64,000 nucleotides of DNA from Microbacterium sp. 18062 (GTDB taxonomy: Bacteria; Actinomycetota; Actinomycetes; Actinomycetales; Microbacteriaceae), in assembly GCF_902706225.1 (NCBI RefSeq), contig NZ_CACSKB010000011.1:23586-87585 (forward strand). The letters run 5' to 3'. Shown here piece by piece: positions 1 to 9,266 of the stretch (the stretch's first letter is position 1; every line of letters begins with the position of its first letter). The notes beneath the pieces are model-generated. The model was not told where the DNA came from. It worked only from the letters and a program-made list of their open reading frames with translations, and did no database searches. The position numbers and the translations under genes are program-made.

Positions 1-258
1 GATGTCGTCTCGCAGTTCCAGTACGTGATCGAGACCGAGCGGCGGTTCTACCTCGCCAACGAGGTCAACGTCGTACGCCGGGACACGGAGCACGACTTCT
101 ACTTCGAGATCTCGATGAACGACGTGTGGGTGTGGGACATCTACCGCGCCGACCGCTTCGTCAAAGGCGTCCGCGTGCTGACGTTCAAGGACGTCAACGT
201 CGAGGAGCTCTCGCGTCGCGACTTCCAGCTTCCCGAGGAGCTCTCGCTCGACAACTGA
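1..258 (+). CDS. DUF2469 family protein (C-terminal part)
   Basis: The open frame enters from the left edge and ends at TGA 256-258, leaving 85 residues. The GTG at 25 is an internal valine codon, not the start. The sequence is the conserved acidic and aromatic core of DUF2469 (ETERRFYLANEV, DVWVWDIYR, RVLTFKDVNVEEL), a roughly 105-110 residue actinobacterial family. It normally lies between rnhB and yraN, and yraN does follow here. The function of the family is unknown. Roughly 20 N-terminal residues are missing because of the window edge. Confidence 0.9.
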   Translation, partial: DVVSQFQYVIETERRFYLANEVNVVRRDTEHDFYFEISMNDVWVWDIYRADRFVKGVRVLTFKDVNVEELSRRDFQLPEELSLDN

Positions 259-353
259 GCGACCTGGCCTCCCCAGGCGGCGGATGCGGCTGATCGGTCC
301 CGATCGGCCGCACGGCGTCCACGGGCCCCGCCCGAGAAGAGCACGCTGTCGGC

Positions 354-716
354 ATGGCAGCGAAAGACATCCTCGGTCGCGACGGTGAGGACGCCGTCGC
401 GGCGTACCTGACGCGCGACGGCTACGACATCCTGGACCGCAACTGGCGATGCGCCCAGGGCGAGGTCGACATCGTCGCGCGGGACGGCGCGGAGATCGTC
501 GTCGTCGAGGTGAAGACCCGCTCGACCGAGCTGTTCGGGCATCCGCTCGAGGCCGTCGACGCCCGCAAGCGCACCCGGCTCTGGCGCCTCGCCGTCGCGT
601 GGGCGCAGCAGCATCCCGACCTGGCGCGCGGGTTGCGGCTCCGGCTCGATGTCGTCTCCGTGCTCGGCGCGAAGGCCCCGGCGTTCCGTCTCGAACATCT
701 GCGAGACGTGCGATGA
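354..716 (+). CDS. yraN: YraN/UPF0102 family nuclease-like protein
   Basis: A 120-residue protein with the restriction-endonuclease-like fold signature of UPF0102. It begins GEDAVAAYL..GYDILDRNWR, then has GEVDIVARDG and VVVEVKTRS, which supply the D/E and E-x-K residues of a PD-(D/E)XK site. The length is normal for the family. Its stop overlaps the start of the next gene as ATGA at 713-716, so the two are translationally coupled. The family sits beside dprA and comM-like genes in many actinobacteria and is assumed to act on DNA. The exact reaction is not established. Confidence 0.9.
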   Translation: MAAKDILGRDGEDAVAAYLTRDGYDILDRNWRCAQGEVDIVARDGAEIVVVEVKTRSTELFGHPLEAVDARKRTRLWRLAVAWAQQHPDLARGLRLRLDVVSVLGAKAPAFRLEHLRDVR

Positions 717-2242
717 CGGTCGCGCGCACCTGGTCGGTCGCGCTGTCGGGGCTCGAGGGCACCCTCATCGAGGTCGAAGCCGACCTCAGCCAGCAGACGC
801 CCGAGTTCCGGATCATCGGTCTGGGCGACCGGGCGCTGGGGGAGGCCGTGCAGCGCGTGCACAACGCGTGCGCGAACTCGGGCCTGCCGCTGCCGCGCCG
901 CCGGATCACCGTGAACCTGTCGCCGGCCAGCCTGCCCAAGCAGGGGTCGGCGTTCGACCTCGCGATCGCGATCGCGGCGCTCGCGACGGACGGCGAGCTC
1001 GACGCCGCTGCGGTCGCGACGACCGTGCACCTCGGCGAGCTCGGGCTCGACGGGCGGCTGCGGCCCGTCGCCGGGGTCCTGCCCGCGGTCGTCGCGGCGG
1101 TGAGGGCGGGCCGGCCCCGCATCGTGGTGCCGGCGGGCAATCTCGCCGAGGCCATGCTCGTCGAGGGCATCGAGGTGATCGGCGCCGCCACGCTCGCAGA
1201 GGTCGCGGCCCGGCACGGCGCCGAGATCGAGCCGCCGGAGTCGACCGACCCGGTGCAGCCGGCACCCTCGCCCGGCCCCGAGGCCGAGGCGCTCGACCTC
1301 GCCGACGTCGTCGGGCAACGCGAGGCGGTCGAGGCGCTCGTCGTGGCCGCGGCCGGTGGGCACCACCTGCTGCTGAGCGGACCTCCTGGCGCGGGCAAGA
1401 CCATGCTGGCGCGTCGGCTCCCCGGCATCCTGCCGGAGCTCGACGAGCGTGCGGCTCTGGCGGTCGCCTCGGTCCGCTCGCTCTCGGGCGAGCCCGTCAC
1501 CTCGCTCAGCCGCATCCCACCGCTGGAGGCGCCGCACCACACGGCGAGCGTCGTCGCACTCGTCGGCGGCGGGTCGCGCGTCATCCGTCCCGGTGCGATC
1601 GCCCGGGCGAGCGAGGGCGTCCTGTTCCTCGACGAGGCGGGGGAGTTCCCCGCCTCCGTGCTCGACGCGCTCCGGCAGCCGCTCGAGCGGGGAGACATCG
1701 AGATCCATCGCTCGGGCGTCGCCGTGCGGTACCCGGCACGATTCCAGCTCGTGCTCGCGACGAACCCGTGTCCCTGCGGCAACTATGGGGTGCGCGGAGC
1801 GGCCTGCGAGTGCGCACCGTTCGCGATCCGGCGGTACCTCGGCCGGCTCTCCGGTCCTCTCCTGGACCGCGTCGACATCGAACTGCCCCTGCGGCGGGTG
1901 TCGAGCGCCTCCGGCGATCCGCTCGAGACACGGGAGAGCAGCGCGCACGCCCGGGAACGGGTGGCGCGTGCGCGCCGGAGCGCCGTGCGCCGGCTGCGCG
2001 AGACGCCGTGGCGGCGGAACGTGGACGTGTCGGGCACGTGGCTGCGCGAGGGGCCCGGAGCGCCGGAGCCCTCGGTGCGCAGACCCCTCGATGCGGCTTT
2101 GGAGCGCGGCGCGCTGACCCTGCGCGGATACGACCGGGTGCTCCGGGTCGCCTGGACCCTCGCCGACCTCGAGGAACGCCCGCGGCTGGAGGTCCGGGAC
2201 ATCGGCCGGGCGCTGTTCATGAAGAAGGGGATCACGGCATGA
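713..2242 (+). CDS. YifB/ComM family Mg-chelatase-like AAA+ ATPase
   Basis: A 509-residue protein. The N-terminal third (SGLEGTLIEVEADLSQQTPEF, later TVNLSPASLPKQGSAFDL) is the Lon-protease-like ChlI domain. The AAA+ module follows, with Walker A GPPGAGKTM near residue 225, Walker B VLFLDEAGEF near 306, and a cysteine-rich CPCGNYG segment typical of YifB. A C-terminal Mg-chelatase domain completes it. ComM relatives act as hexameric branch-migration motors during natural transformation, and the next gene is dprA, so a role in integrating incoming DNA is plausible. ATG 713 is chosen because it overlaps the yraN stop. The end overlaps dprA by 4 nt. Confidence 0.93.
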   Translation: MTVARTWSVALSGLEGTLIEVEADLSQQTPEFRIIGLGDRALGEAVQRVHNACANSGLPLPRRRITVNLSPASLPKQGSAFDLAIAIAALATDGELDAAAVATTVHLGELGLDGRLRPVAGVLPAVVAAVRAGRPRIVVPAGNLAEAMLVEGIEVIGAATLAEVAARHGAEIEPPESTDPVQPAPSPGPEAEALDLADVVGQREAVEALVVAAAGGHHLLLSGPPGAGKTMLARRLPGILPELDERAALAVASVRSLSGEPVTSLSRIPPLEAPHHTASVVALVGGGSRVIRPGAIARASEGVLFLDEAGEFPASVLDALRQPLERGDIEIHRSGVAVRYPARFQLVLATNPCPCGNYGVRGAACECAPFAIRRYLGRLSGPLLDRVDIELPLRRVSSASGDPLETRESSAHARERVARARRSAVRRLRETPWRRNVDVSGTWLREGPGAPEPSVRRPLDAALERGALTLRGYDRVLRVAWTLADLEERPRLEVRDIGRALFMKKGITA

Positions 2243-3414
2243 CCGACGTCTTCGAGCGGGCGGATGAGATCGCCGACGCGCTCGGTCCGCGCTCGGACAC
2301 CGCCCAGGGACGCCGGGACCGAGTCGCCCGCATCGCCTGGAGCTGTCTGATCGAGCCGGGCGACCGGGTCGCCGGCGCCCTCGTCCGCGCTCGCGGTGCA
2401 GCGGAGGCGTGGGAGCTCGTCGCCGGGGATCCGGATCCCCGCGAGCTCGTCGCCGGTGCTCTCGTCGATCCCCGCGAGGCGCGGGCGGCGCTGGATCGCT
2501 GGCGACCGCGGCGGGGCGGCGGCACCGTGCACGATGCCGTCGAACGGGCGCGGCGTAATCGCATCGCGGTCATCACGCCGAACGACGACCTGTGGCCGGC
2601 CGCCGTCGACGACCTGGGCGACCACGCCCCGCCATGCCTCTGGGTGCGCGGGGACGTACGCCGACTCGCCGAGCTGACGCGCTCGGTGGCCGTGGTGGGC
2701 GCCCGCGCGGCGACGTCGTACGGCGAGCACGTCGCCGACGAGGTGGCAGCGGGTCTCGCCCGGTCGGGGATCGCCGTCGTCTCGGGGGCGGCGTACGGCA
2801 TCGACGGGGCTGCGCACCGGGCCGCGCTGGCGGCCGGCGGCCGCACCTTCGCCTTCCTCGCCGGTGGCAGCGATCGTCCCTATCCGAGCGGGCACACCGA
2901 TCTGCTGGAGCGGATCGCCGCCACCGCGGCCGTCATCAGCGAGGTCCCGTGCGGAGCCGCGCCCACCAAATGGCGGTTCCTCCAGCGCAACAGGCTGATC
3001 GCGGCGGTGTCGTCCGCGACCGTCGTGGTCGAGGCGGGGCTCCGCAGCGGATCGCTCAACACGGCGGGGCATGCCGCTGCGCTCGGCCGCGCGATCGGGG
3101 CGGTTCCCGGTCCGGTGACCAGCGCGGCCTCGGCGGGCACCCATCGGCTGCTCCGCGAGTTCGACGCGGTCTGCGTGACCAGCGCCGCGGATGCCCGCGA
3201 GCTGATCGGCGTCGTGCCGCTCGGAGACGACGCCGTGCGTCCGCCCGACGATCCGGAGCACACGCGCGTGCGCGATGCGCTGAGCGACCGCACCGTGCTG
3301 ACGGTGCCGGCGATCGCCGCGCGGTCCGGGATGTCGGTGGCCGATGTCGAGGCGGTGCTGGGTGCGATGCTGCTCGACGGGCGGGGCGAGGGATGGCGCC
3401 GGCGCCGCTCGTGA
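2239..3414 (+). CDS. dprA: DNA-processing protein DprA
   Basis: A 391-residue protein with the DprA Rossmann-like domain in its centre: VVGARAATSYGEH, then SGAAYGIDGAAHRAAL and a FLAGGSDRPYP loop, then QRNRLIAA. The C-terminal part is a winged-helix-like DprA C-terminus. DprA binds incoming single-stranded DNA and loads RecA during transformation. The start overlaps the stop of the ComM-like gene (ATGA at 2239-2242), so yraN, the ATPase and dprA form one operon. About 110 N-terminal residues precede the core, as is usual for actinobacterial members. Confidence 0.95.
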   Translation: MTDVFERADEIADALGPRSDTAQGRRDRVARIAWSCLIEPGDRVAGALVRARGAAEAWELVAGDPDPRELVAGALVDPREARAALDRWRPRRGGGTVHDAVERARRNRIAVITPNDDLWPAAVDDLGDHAPPCLWVRGDVRRLAELTRSVAVVGARAATSYGEHVADEVAAGLARSGIAVVSGAAYGIDGAAHRAALAAGGRTFAFLAGGSDRPYPSGHTDLLERIAATAAVISEVPCGAAPTKWRFLQRNRLIAAVSSATVVVEAGLRSGSLNTAGHAAALGRAIGAVPGPVTSAASAGTHRLLREFDAVCVTSAADARELIGVVPLGDDAVRPPDDPEHTRVRDALSDRTVLTVPAIAARSGMSVADVEAVLGAMLLDGRGEGWRRRRS

Positions 3415-3490
3415 GAGTGTTCGTCGCCGACCCGGGCGGACACCGGGGCGCCTGCCCGTCGGCCGGTCGGAGCGGGGCCATGCTGGCGGG

Positions 3491-4402
3491 ATGGACCTGC
3501 GCGCGGCGATCGACGACTGGACCCGGCATCTGTCGGACGTCCGACGGCTCTCGCCGGCGACCGTGCGCGCCTACCGGGCCGACCTCGTCGACCTGTCGGC
3601 CACGGTCGGACCCGAGACCAGTCTCGACCGCGTCGACCTCGAGGAGCTCCGGGAGTGGCTGTGGAAGGCGACATCGCGCGGCGACAGCCGTGCGACGGTC
3701 GCGCGGCGCACCGCAGCCGCACGCGGATTCTTCGCGTGGGCCAGACAGACCGGGGCGATCGACGCGGACCCGAGCCTGCGCCTGGTCGGTCCCAAACGCG
3801 GCCGCACGCTGCCCACCGTCGCGACCGCACCCGCCCTGTCCGGTGTGATGGCCGATCTGGTCGGCGCCGCCGCATCCGGTGATCCGGTCGCCCTGCGCGA
3901 CCATGCCGTGCTGGAGCTGCTCTACGCAGCGGCGCTGCGCGTCTCCGAGCTGTGCGCGGTGCGCGCGGCGGACATCGACCAGGAACGACGCACGCTCCGG
4001 GTGACCGGCAAGGGCGACAAGGAGCGCGTCGTCCCCTTCGGGGCGCCGGCGGCGCGAGCCATCGAGGCGTACGCCGTTCGCGGGCGCCCCGCGCTCGCGG
4101 CACGCGCTCCCGAGGGCCGGGCGACGGATCTGCTCTTCCTCGGCGTGCGGGGCGGCCCGCTCGGTCCGCGCCGGGTGTACGACCTCGTGGCCCGCACGGT
4201 CGGACCCGCACTCGGCTCCGGCGCGGTCGGGCCGCACACCCTGCGCCATTCCGCCGCGACCCACCTGCTCGACGGCGGGGCGGATCTTCGAGCGGTCCAA
4301 GAGATGCTCGGTCACGCGAGCCTCGGCACGACCCAGATCTACACGCACGTCTCCGGCGAACGGCTCGTCTCGACCTATCGGCTCGCGCACCCCCGCGCCT
4401 GA
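3491..4402 (+). CDS. xerC: XerC/XerD-type tyrosine recombinase
   Basis: A 303-residue integrase with an N-terminal SAM-like core-binding domain (about 5-90) and a C-terminal catalytic domain. All catalytic residues are visible: R150 in ALRVSEL, K174 in TGKGDKER, H249 and R252 in HTLRHSAATH, H275 in GHASLGTTQ and the nucleophile Y284. The size and core-genome position next to dprA and rpsB fit the housekeeping Xer recombinase that resolves chromosome dimers, rather than a phage integrase. Assignment to XerC rather than XerD is by position and is less sure. The ATG at 3491 lies 6 nt after a CATGCT hexamer, which suggests a leaderless mRNA. Confidence 0.9.
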   Translation: MDLRAAIDDWTRHLSDVRRLSPATVRAYRADLVDLSATVGPETSLDRVDLEELREWLWKATSRGDSRATVARRTAAARGFFAWARQTGAIDADPSLRLVGPKRGRTLPTVATAPALSGVMADLVGAAASGDPVALRDHAVLELLYAAALRVSELCAVRAADIDQERRTLRVTGKGDKERVVPFGAPAARAIEAYAVRGRPALAARAPEGRATDLLFLGVRGGPLGPRRVYDLVARTVGPALGSGAVGPHTLRHSAATHLLDGGADLRAVQEMLGHASLGTTQIYTHVSGERLVSTYRLAHPRA

Positions 4403-4434
4403 GGGGTCGGTGGCGACCTCCCGGGTGCGCCGCG

Positions 4435-4440
4435 TACGGT
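4435..4440 (+). promoter_or_regulatory. Predicted -10 element, leaderless start of DUF3060 lipoprotein
   Basis: TACGGT ends 6 nt before the ATG at 4447, so transcription would begin at or next to the start codon. No ribosome binding site is visible. No clear -35 hexamer is seen. Confidence 0.5.
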
Positions 4441-4446
4441 GGGGAC

Positions 4447-5040
4447 ATGCCCGCCTTCTCCCGTCGCCGTCTCACCGTCGCGCTGCTGATCGCCGTCGCG
4501 ATCTCGACGAGCGGATGCGGCGTCCTGGCCGGTGAGCGCCCGACCGTCGTGCCGACCGACGGGGGGACGCGGCCGACGGTGCTGCCGACGGCCAGCGCCA
4601 CCGAAGGCCCCTCCGCATCCCCCTCCGAGCCCGGGACGACGGTGCCGTCCGACCAGACCACCGACTGCGGCGGGGCACCCGTCGAGGTGGGCGGCGCCGA
4701 CCTCGACGTCACGCTCACGGGTGAGTGCCCGTCCGTCATCGTCGGCGGCACCGGCATCGACCTCGACACCACCGCCGCGACCGTCGGCGCCCTCCAGCTG
4801 GGCGGCGACCGCAACGACCTCGACGCCGGACGGGTGGCGACCCTGACGGTGGACGGTCAGGACAACGAGATCGAGGCGGAGCAGGTCGGCTCGCTCGTCG
4901 TGAACGGCGATCGCAACGAGGTGGAGGTGCGGGGTGCGATCGACGCCGTCGCGGTCTCCGGGAACGACAACGAGATCTCAGGATCCCCGCTCGGCCCGGT
5001 CGGTGACAACGGTCAGCGCAACACGGTGACCGCGCGCTGA
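4447..5040 (+). CDS. DUF3060 domain lipoprotein with beta-solenoid repeats
   Basis: A 197-residue exported protein. The N-terminus has basic residues, a hydrophobic stretch and a lipobox-like ISTSGC with Cys at about residue 21. A Thr/Ser/Pro-rich linker follows (about 25-75). The C-terminal 120 residues repeat a short rung pattern: GGDRNDL, DGQDNEIE, NGDRNEVE, SGNDNEIS and NGQRNTVT. This is typical of DUF3060 and suggests a right-handed beta-helix displayed outside the membrane. The function is unknown. The gene stands alone, in convergent orientation to the M23 peptidase. Confidence 0.85.
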   Translation: MPAFSRRRLTVALLIAVAISTSGCGVLAGERPTVVPTDGGTRPTVLPTASATEGPSASPSEPGTTVPSDQTTDCGGAPVEVGGADLDVTLTGECPSVIVGGTGIDLDTTAATVGALQLGGDRNDLDAGRVATLTVDGQDNEIEAEQVGSLVVNGDRNEVEVRGAIDAVAVSGNDNEISGSPLGPVGDNGQRNTVTAR

Positions 5041-5072
5041 GAGACCGCACGCCTCAGCAGCACTCGCACGCC

Positions 5073-5594
5073 TCAGCAGCAGGGGAGCAGCACCGCGCGC
5101 GGGATCCCGCCGAGCAGCAGCAGCGGATTGACGTACTCGCCGTGCACACGTGCGCCGAGATGGAGCTCGCCCTGCTCCGCGTGGCCGCCCGACGAGAGCT
5201 CGCCCACGGCGTCCCCGCGCGCCACGGCCGTTCCCGGGGCGAGATCCGAGGCGACCGGCTCGAGCGTCGAGACGATGCCGTCGCCGTGGTCGATCGTCAC
5301 CAGCGGCCGGTCGACGACCCTCCCGGAGAACACGACGACGCCGTCGTCGGGGGCGTGCACGGTGTGCTCCTCGGCTCGGACGTCGATTCCGCGGTGCCCC
5401 GGCCCGTAGGCGTGGGCGGGCTGCTCGTAGGGGTGGGCGATCACACCGGCGACCGGCCAGGCCCACAGGGGCGGATCCGACGGGACCGCATCGTCGACCG
5501 CCACGGCGGACGTGGGGCCGGCGGAGGCGGGCACGGCGGCCGCCAGGACCAGTAGAGCGAGCGCGGACGTCGTGCGGGAGAGCGATCGGATCAT
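5073..5594 (-). CDS. Secreted M23 family metallopeptidase (LytM-like)
   Basis: A 173-residue protein with a signal peptide ([17 protein letters not shown], cleavage near residue 24) and an M23 domain. Visible metal-binding motifs are HRGIDV (H-x3-D) and the distal GELHLGARV in place of the usual H-x-H, together with [12 protein letters not shown]23 enzymes cut peptide cross-links of peptidoglycan. The HLG form (not HxH) is common in degenerate LytM proteins that act as regulators, so activity is uncertain. ATG 5594 is the start that gives the signal peptide. A GATCCT hexamer lies 6 nt upstream of it. Confidence 0.85.
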   Translation of the reverse strand: MIRSLSRTTSALALLVLAAAVPASAGPTSAVAVDDAVPSDPPLWAWPVAGVIAHPYEQPAHAYGPGHRGIDVRAEEHTVHAPDDGVVVFSGRVVDRPLVTIDHGDGIVSTLEPVASDLAPGTAVARGDAVGELSSGGHAEQGELHLGARVHGEYVNPLLLLGGIPRAVLLPCC

Positions 5595-5926
5595 CGCCCC
5601 AGGATCTCGCCGGCGCCGGCGTCGCGGGTTCGCGGGCGGCAGGATGGGGACGAGGCGCCGGTCGACCGCCGCGGGGGAGGGGAGGTCGAGCCCTCTCTCG
5701 TCGTCCCGTGCGGCGGACGGGACGGGCCGCGACTGATACACTGATCGAGCACCTCGCATGTCGAGGTGACTACGCGTGCCCTTCAGCGGCGCGGGTCTCC
5801 GGATCCGGTCGTGGCACACCCACCCTTCGGTCATATCGCGCGAGCGACGTGCGGGTGCGTGCCGGGCACCAGGCTCGCCGACCGTCCGGTCCGGCGCGAT
5901 CAACCGTACAGAACAGGAGAACGGCC
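5595..5926 (+). promoter_or_regulatory. Divergent intergenic region with rpsB leader
   Basis: This 332-base gap separates the minus-strand M23 gene from rpsB and holds no gene I can support. A TACACT hexamer at 5737-5742 could be the rpsB -10. A short hairpin (CACCTCG at 5750-5756 pairing with CGAGGTG at 5762-5768) lies just downstream of it, so the rpsB mRNA would carry a 5' leader of about 180 nt. A ribosomal-protein autoregulatory leader is possible but unproven. Confidence 0.4.
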
Positions 5927-6913
5927 ATGGCCGTCGTCACCATTCGCCAGCTGCTCGACAGCGGCGTGCACTTCGGACACCAGACCCGCCGGTGGAACCC
6001 GAAGGTCAAGCGCTTCATCCTCACCGAGCGCAGCGGCATCCACATCATCGACCTGCAGCAGTCGCTGTCGTACATCGACAAGGCGTACGAGTTCGTCAAG
6101 GAGACGGTCGCCCACGGCGGCACCATCCTGTTCGTCGGCACCAAGAAGCAGGCGCAGGAAGTCCTCGCCGAGCAGGCGACGCGCGTGGGCCAGCCCTACG
6201 TCAACCAGCGGTGGCTCGGTGGCCTCCTCACGAACTTCGCCACGGTCTCCAAGCGTCTCGCGCGCATGAAGGAGCTCGAGGAGCTCGACTACGACAACCC
6301 TGCCGACAGCGGCTTCACCAAGAAGGAGCTCCTGCTCAAGAAGCGCGAGCTCGACAAGCTGCACAAGTCGCTCGGCGGCATCCGCAACCTCACCAAGACG
6401 CCGTCGGCGATCTGGGTCGTCGACGCCAAGCGCGAGCACCTCGCGATCGACGAGGCCAAGAAGCTGGGCATCCCGGTGATCGGCATCCTCGACACCAACG
6501 CCGACCCCGACGAGTTCCAGTACCCGATCCCGGGCAACGACGACGCGATCCGCTCCGTCTCGCTGCTGACGCGCATCGTGGCCGACGCCGCCGCCGAGGG
6601 CCTGATCCAGCGTCACCAGCCCGCCGGTGACGCCGAGCAGGCGGCCGAGCCGCTGGCCGAGTGGGAGCGCGAGCTCCTCGAGCAGGGCGCTCCCGAGCAG
6701 TCCTCCGCAGACACGGCCGCTGTCGCGGGTCTCGCCGAGGCCGAGGCCGAGGCGTCCGAGATCGTCGCCGACGAGCAGGCCGCCGAGGGCCAGGCCGCGA
6801 CCGAGTCCTCCGCGGACGAGGCCGGTGCCGCTGCCCACGATGAGGCGATCGCCGTCGCATCGGGCGAGACGGTCGACGAGGTCGCCGCCGCCGAGTCCAG
6901 CGCGAGCAACTAA
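5927..6913 (+). CDS. rpsB: 30S ribosomal protein S2
   Basis: A 328-residue S2 with the signature [20 protein letters not shown], the [19 protein letters not shown] segment and [27 protein letters not shown]. The first 235 residues match the whole family. Residues about 240-328 form an Ala/Glu-rich acidic tail with no folded-domain look, longer than in enterobacteria but usual in actinobacteria. A ribosome binding site AGGAGA at 5914-5919 supports ATG 5927. The gene is followed by tsf after about 100 nt, the standard rpsB-tsf pairing for translation. Confidence 0.98.
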   Translation: MAVVTIRQLLDSGVHFGHQTRRWNPKVKRFILTERSGIHIIDLQQSLSYIDKAYEFVKETVAHGGTILFVGTKKQAQEVLAEQATRVGQPYVNQRWLGGLLTNFATVSKRLARMKELEELDYDNPADSGFTKKELLLKKRELDKLHKSLGGIRNLTKTPSAIWVVDAKREHLAIDEAKKLGIPVIGILDTNADPDEFQYPIPGNDDAIRSVSLLTRIVADAAAEGLIQRHQPAGDAEQAAEPLAEWERELLEQGAPEQSSADTAAVAGLAEAEAEASEIVADEQAAEGQAATESSADEAGAAAHDEAIAVASGETVDEVAAAESSASN

Positions 6914-7012
6914 CCCGCGCGTCCTACGGACACGCGACGATCGGCGCGGCCGCATCCCGGTCGCGCCGATCGGCATCCACGAGAACTCTCCACACAGAAG
7001 GAGCCGCCACTC

Positions 7013-7840
7013 ATGGCCAACTTCACCATCGCTGACATCAAGGCCCTGCGCGAGCAGCTCGGCACGGGCATGGTCGACACCAAGAAGGCTCTCGAAGAGG
7101 CCGACGGCGACGTCGAGAAGGCCGTCGAGATCCTGCGCCTGAAGGGCGCGAAGGGCAACGCCAAGCGCGCCGATCGCTCCACCAGCGAGGGTCTCGTCGT
7201 CGCCCGCGAGCAGGGCGGTGCGGTCACGCTCGTCGAGCTCGCCTGCGAGACCGACTTCGTCGCGAAGAACACCCGCTTCCTCGCGCTGGCCGACAAGGTC
7301 GCGGATGCCGCGGCCGCCGCCCGTGCCGACTCGGCCGAGGCCGCCCTCGCCGCCGACGCCGACGGCCAGACCGTCGCGCAGCTGATCGACGACGAGGCCG
7401 CCATCATCGGCGAGAAGATCGAGCTGCGTCGCGTGCGCACCGTCACCGGCGACAGCTTCGAGGTGTACCTCCACAAGACCAGCAAGGACCTGCCCCCGCA
7501 GATCGGCGTGGTCGTGGCGTACTCCGGTGACGACGCGGAGACCGCGCGCAGCATCGCCCAGCACATCTCCTTCGCCAACCCGAGCTACCTCTCGCGCGCG
7601 GACGTGCCCGAGGACGACGTCGAGAAGGAGCGCCAGATCGTCACCGAGATCTCGCGCAACGAGGGCAAGCCCGACGCGGCGCTGCCGAAGATCGTCGAGG
7701 GACGCGTGGGCGCCTTCTTCAAGCAGGTCGCCCTGCTCGACCAGGACTACGCGAAGGACAACAAGCTGTCCGTCGCGAAGGTCGCGCAGGACGCCGGCAT
7801 CACGGTCACCGACTTCGCCCGGTTCAAGGTCGGCGCGTAG
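7013..7840 (+). CDS. tsf: Elongation factor Ts
   Basis: A 275-residue nucleotide-exchange factor for EF-Tu. The N-terminal UBA-like motif (ADIKALREQLGTGMVDTKKA) and the TDFVAKN motif that contacts EF-Tu are both present. The C-terminal dimerisation-like region ends in ITVTDFARFKVG. A ribosome binding site AGAAGGAG lies at 6997-7004. The gene is closed by a strong hairpin terminator just downstream. Confidence 0.98.
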   Translation: MANFTIADIKALREQLGTGMVDTKKALEEADGDVEKAVEILRLKGAKGNAKRADRSTSEGLVVAREQGGAVTLVELACETDFVAKNTRFLALADKVADAAAAARADSAEAALAADADGQTVAQLIDDEAAIIGEKIELRRVRTVTGDSFEVYLHKTSKDLPPQIGVVVAYSGDDAETARSIAQHISFANPSYLSRADVPEDDVEKERQIVTEISRNEGKPDAALPKIVEGRVGAFFKQVALLDQDYAKDNKLSVAKVAQDAGITVTDFARFKVGA

Positions 7841-7846
7841 CCGCCT

Positions 7847-7883
7847 CGAAAGGCCCGCATCGTCGTTCGGTGCGGGCCTTTCG
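7847..7883 (+). terminator. Intrinsic-terminator-like hairpin after tsf
   Basis: CGAAAGGCCCGCA (7847-7859) pairs perfectly with TGCGGGCCTTTCG (7871-7883) across an 11-nt loop, starting 7 nt after the tsf stop. The stem ends in AAA/TTT, giving a short U run inside the stem. This probably separates rpsB-tsf from pyrH. Confidence 0.8.
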
Positions 7884-7923
7884 CATGCCGTAAGTTTTAC
7901 TCCCGACGAGAGGATCCCCACGA

Positions 7924-8640
7924 ATGGACGAATCGACCGGACGCCGCCGCGTTCTGCTCAAGCTCTCGGGAGAGGCGTTCGGGGGCGGTTCCCTGGGCGT
8001 CAACCCGGACGTCATCAGTCAGATGGCGCGGGAGATCGCAGCAGCCGTCGACGAGGTCGAGGTCGCGGTCGTCGTGGGCGGCGGCAACTTCTTCCGCGGC
8101 GCGGAGCTCAGCCAGCGGGGGATGGATCGGGGCCGCGCCGACTACATGGGCATGCTCGGCACCGTGATGAACGCGCTGGCGCTGCAGGACTTCCTCGAGC
8201 AGGCCGGCGCGTCCACCCGCGTGCAGTCCGCGATCTCGATGACCCAGGTAGCCGAGCCCTACATCCCGCGGCGTGCACAGCGGCACATGGAGAAAGGTCG
8301 CGTCGTCATCTTCGGCGCCGGGGCGGGACTGCCCTACTTCTCCACCGACACGGTCGCCGCCCAGCGTGCGCTCGAGATCGGCGCGGACGAGGTGCTGGTC
8401 GCGAAGAACGGGGTCGACGGCGTCTACACAGCGGATCCGAAGAAGGACCCGTCGGCCACCCGCATCGACCGGATCACCTACGGCGACGCGCTGGTCCGGG
8501 GCCTGAAGGTCGTGGACTCGACCGCGTTCAGCCTCTGCATGGACAACGCGATGGACATGCGCGTGTTCGGCATGGAGCCCCAGGGCAACGTCACGCGGGC
8601 GCTCCGGGGCGAGCAGATCGGCACCCTCGTCACGGCCTGA
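7924..8640 (+). CDS. pyrH: Uridylate kinase (UMP kinase)
   Basis: A 238-residue amino-acid-kinase-fold enzyme that converts UMP and ATP to UDP and ADP. Motifs visible are [12 protein letters not shown] at the N-terminus, [26 protein letters not shown] and the uridine site region GNVTRAL at the C-terminus. The length is normal. The order tsf-pyrH-frr is conserved across bacteria. A GAGAGGA ribosome binding site precedes ATG 7924. Confidence 0.97.
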   Translation: MDESTGRRRVLLKLSGEAFGGGSLGVNPDVISQMAREIAAAVDEVEVAVVVGGGNFFRGAELSQRGMDRGRADYMGMLGTVMNALALQDFLEQAGASTRVQSAISMTQVAEPYIPRRAQRHMEKGRVVIFGAGAGLPYFSTDTVAAQRALEIGADEVLVAKNGVDGVYTADPKKDPSATRIDRITYGDALVRGLKVVDSTAFSLCMDNAMDMRVFGMEPQGNVTRALRGEQIGTLVTA

Positions 8641-8668
8641 CGTCCCACGGGTACGGCCTGGCCGCGAC

Positions 8669-8674
8669 TAGACT
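8669..8674 (+). promoter_or_regulatory. Predicted -10 element upstream of frr
   Basis: TAGACT, the strongest -10 form seen in this window, lies 30 nt before the frr GTG. A GAGGGAGA ribosome binding site sits in between, so this would be a leadered transcript. Confidence 0.45.
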
Positions 8675-8704
8675 GAGAACTCTGCTGGAAGCGAGGGAGA
8701 TACC

Positions 8705-9259
8705 GTGATCGCCGATGTGATGACCGACGCCGGTGGGCGGATGGATCGTGCCGTGGAAGCCGCGAAAGAGGACTTCGCGACCGTCCGCACCGGCCGGGCG
8801 AACCCTCAGCTGTTCCAGAAGATCAGCGTCGAGTACTACGGGACGCCGACTCCGCTCGCGCAGCTCGCCTCGCTGAACAACCCGGAGGCGCGCACGATCA
8901 TCGTCACGCCCTACGACAAGTCGGCGCTCAAGGCGATCGAGCAGGCGATCAGGGACACCCCGAATCTCGGCGTGAACCCGACCAACGACGGCAACATCGT
9001 CCGGGTCACCCTGCCGGAGCTGACCGAGGAACGCCGCAAGGAGTACGTCAAGATCGTGCGCGGCAAGGGCGAGGACGCCAAGGTCCACGTCCGCGGCATC
9101 CGACGCAAGGCCAAGGACGATCTCGACGCGCTGAAGTCGGAGATCGGCGAGGACGAGCTGGCGCGCGCGGAGAAGGAGCTCGACGCTCTGACCCGGGCCC
9201 ACGTCGACGCGATCGACGAGGCGCTCAAGCGCAAAGAGGCAGAGCTCCTCGAGGTCTGA
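8705..9259 (+). CDS. frr: Ribosome recycling factor
   Basis: A 184-residue protein matching RRF throughout: an N-terminal helix with [10 protein letters not shown], then [15 protein letters not shown] and [20 protein letters not shown], and a coiled helical domain with [16 protein letters not shown] splits the post-termination ribosome together with EF-G. Start is GTG 8705, placed 6 nt after a GAGGGAGA ribosome binding site. An ATG 9 codons on would remove conserved residues. Confidence 0.97.
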   Translation: MIADVMTDAGGRMDRAVEAAKEDFATVRTGRANPQLFQKISVEYYGTPTPLAQLASLNNPEARTIIVTPYDKSALKAIEQAIRDTPNLGVNPTNDGNIVRVTLPELTEERRKEYVKIVRGKGEDAKVHVRGIRRKAKDDLDALKSEIGEDELARAEKELDALTRAHVDAIDEALKRKEAELLEV

Positions 9260-9266
9260 GAACCGG

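Noticed and set aside
3491..4402. Phage or island integrase
   Set aside because: Its size, its conserved position between dprA and rpsB, and the lack of an adjacent tRNA or att repeat point to the housekeeping Xer recombinase.
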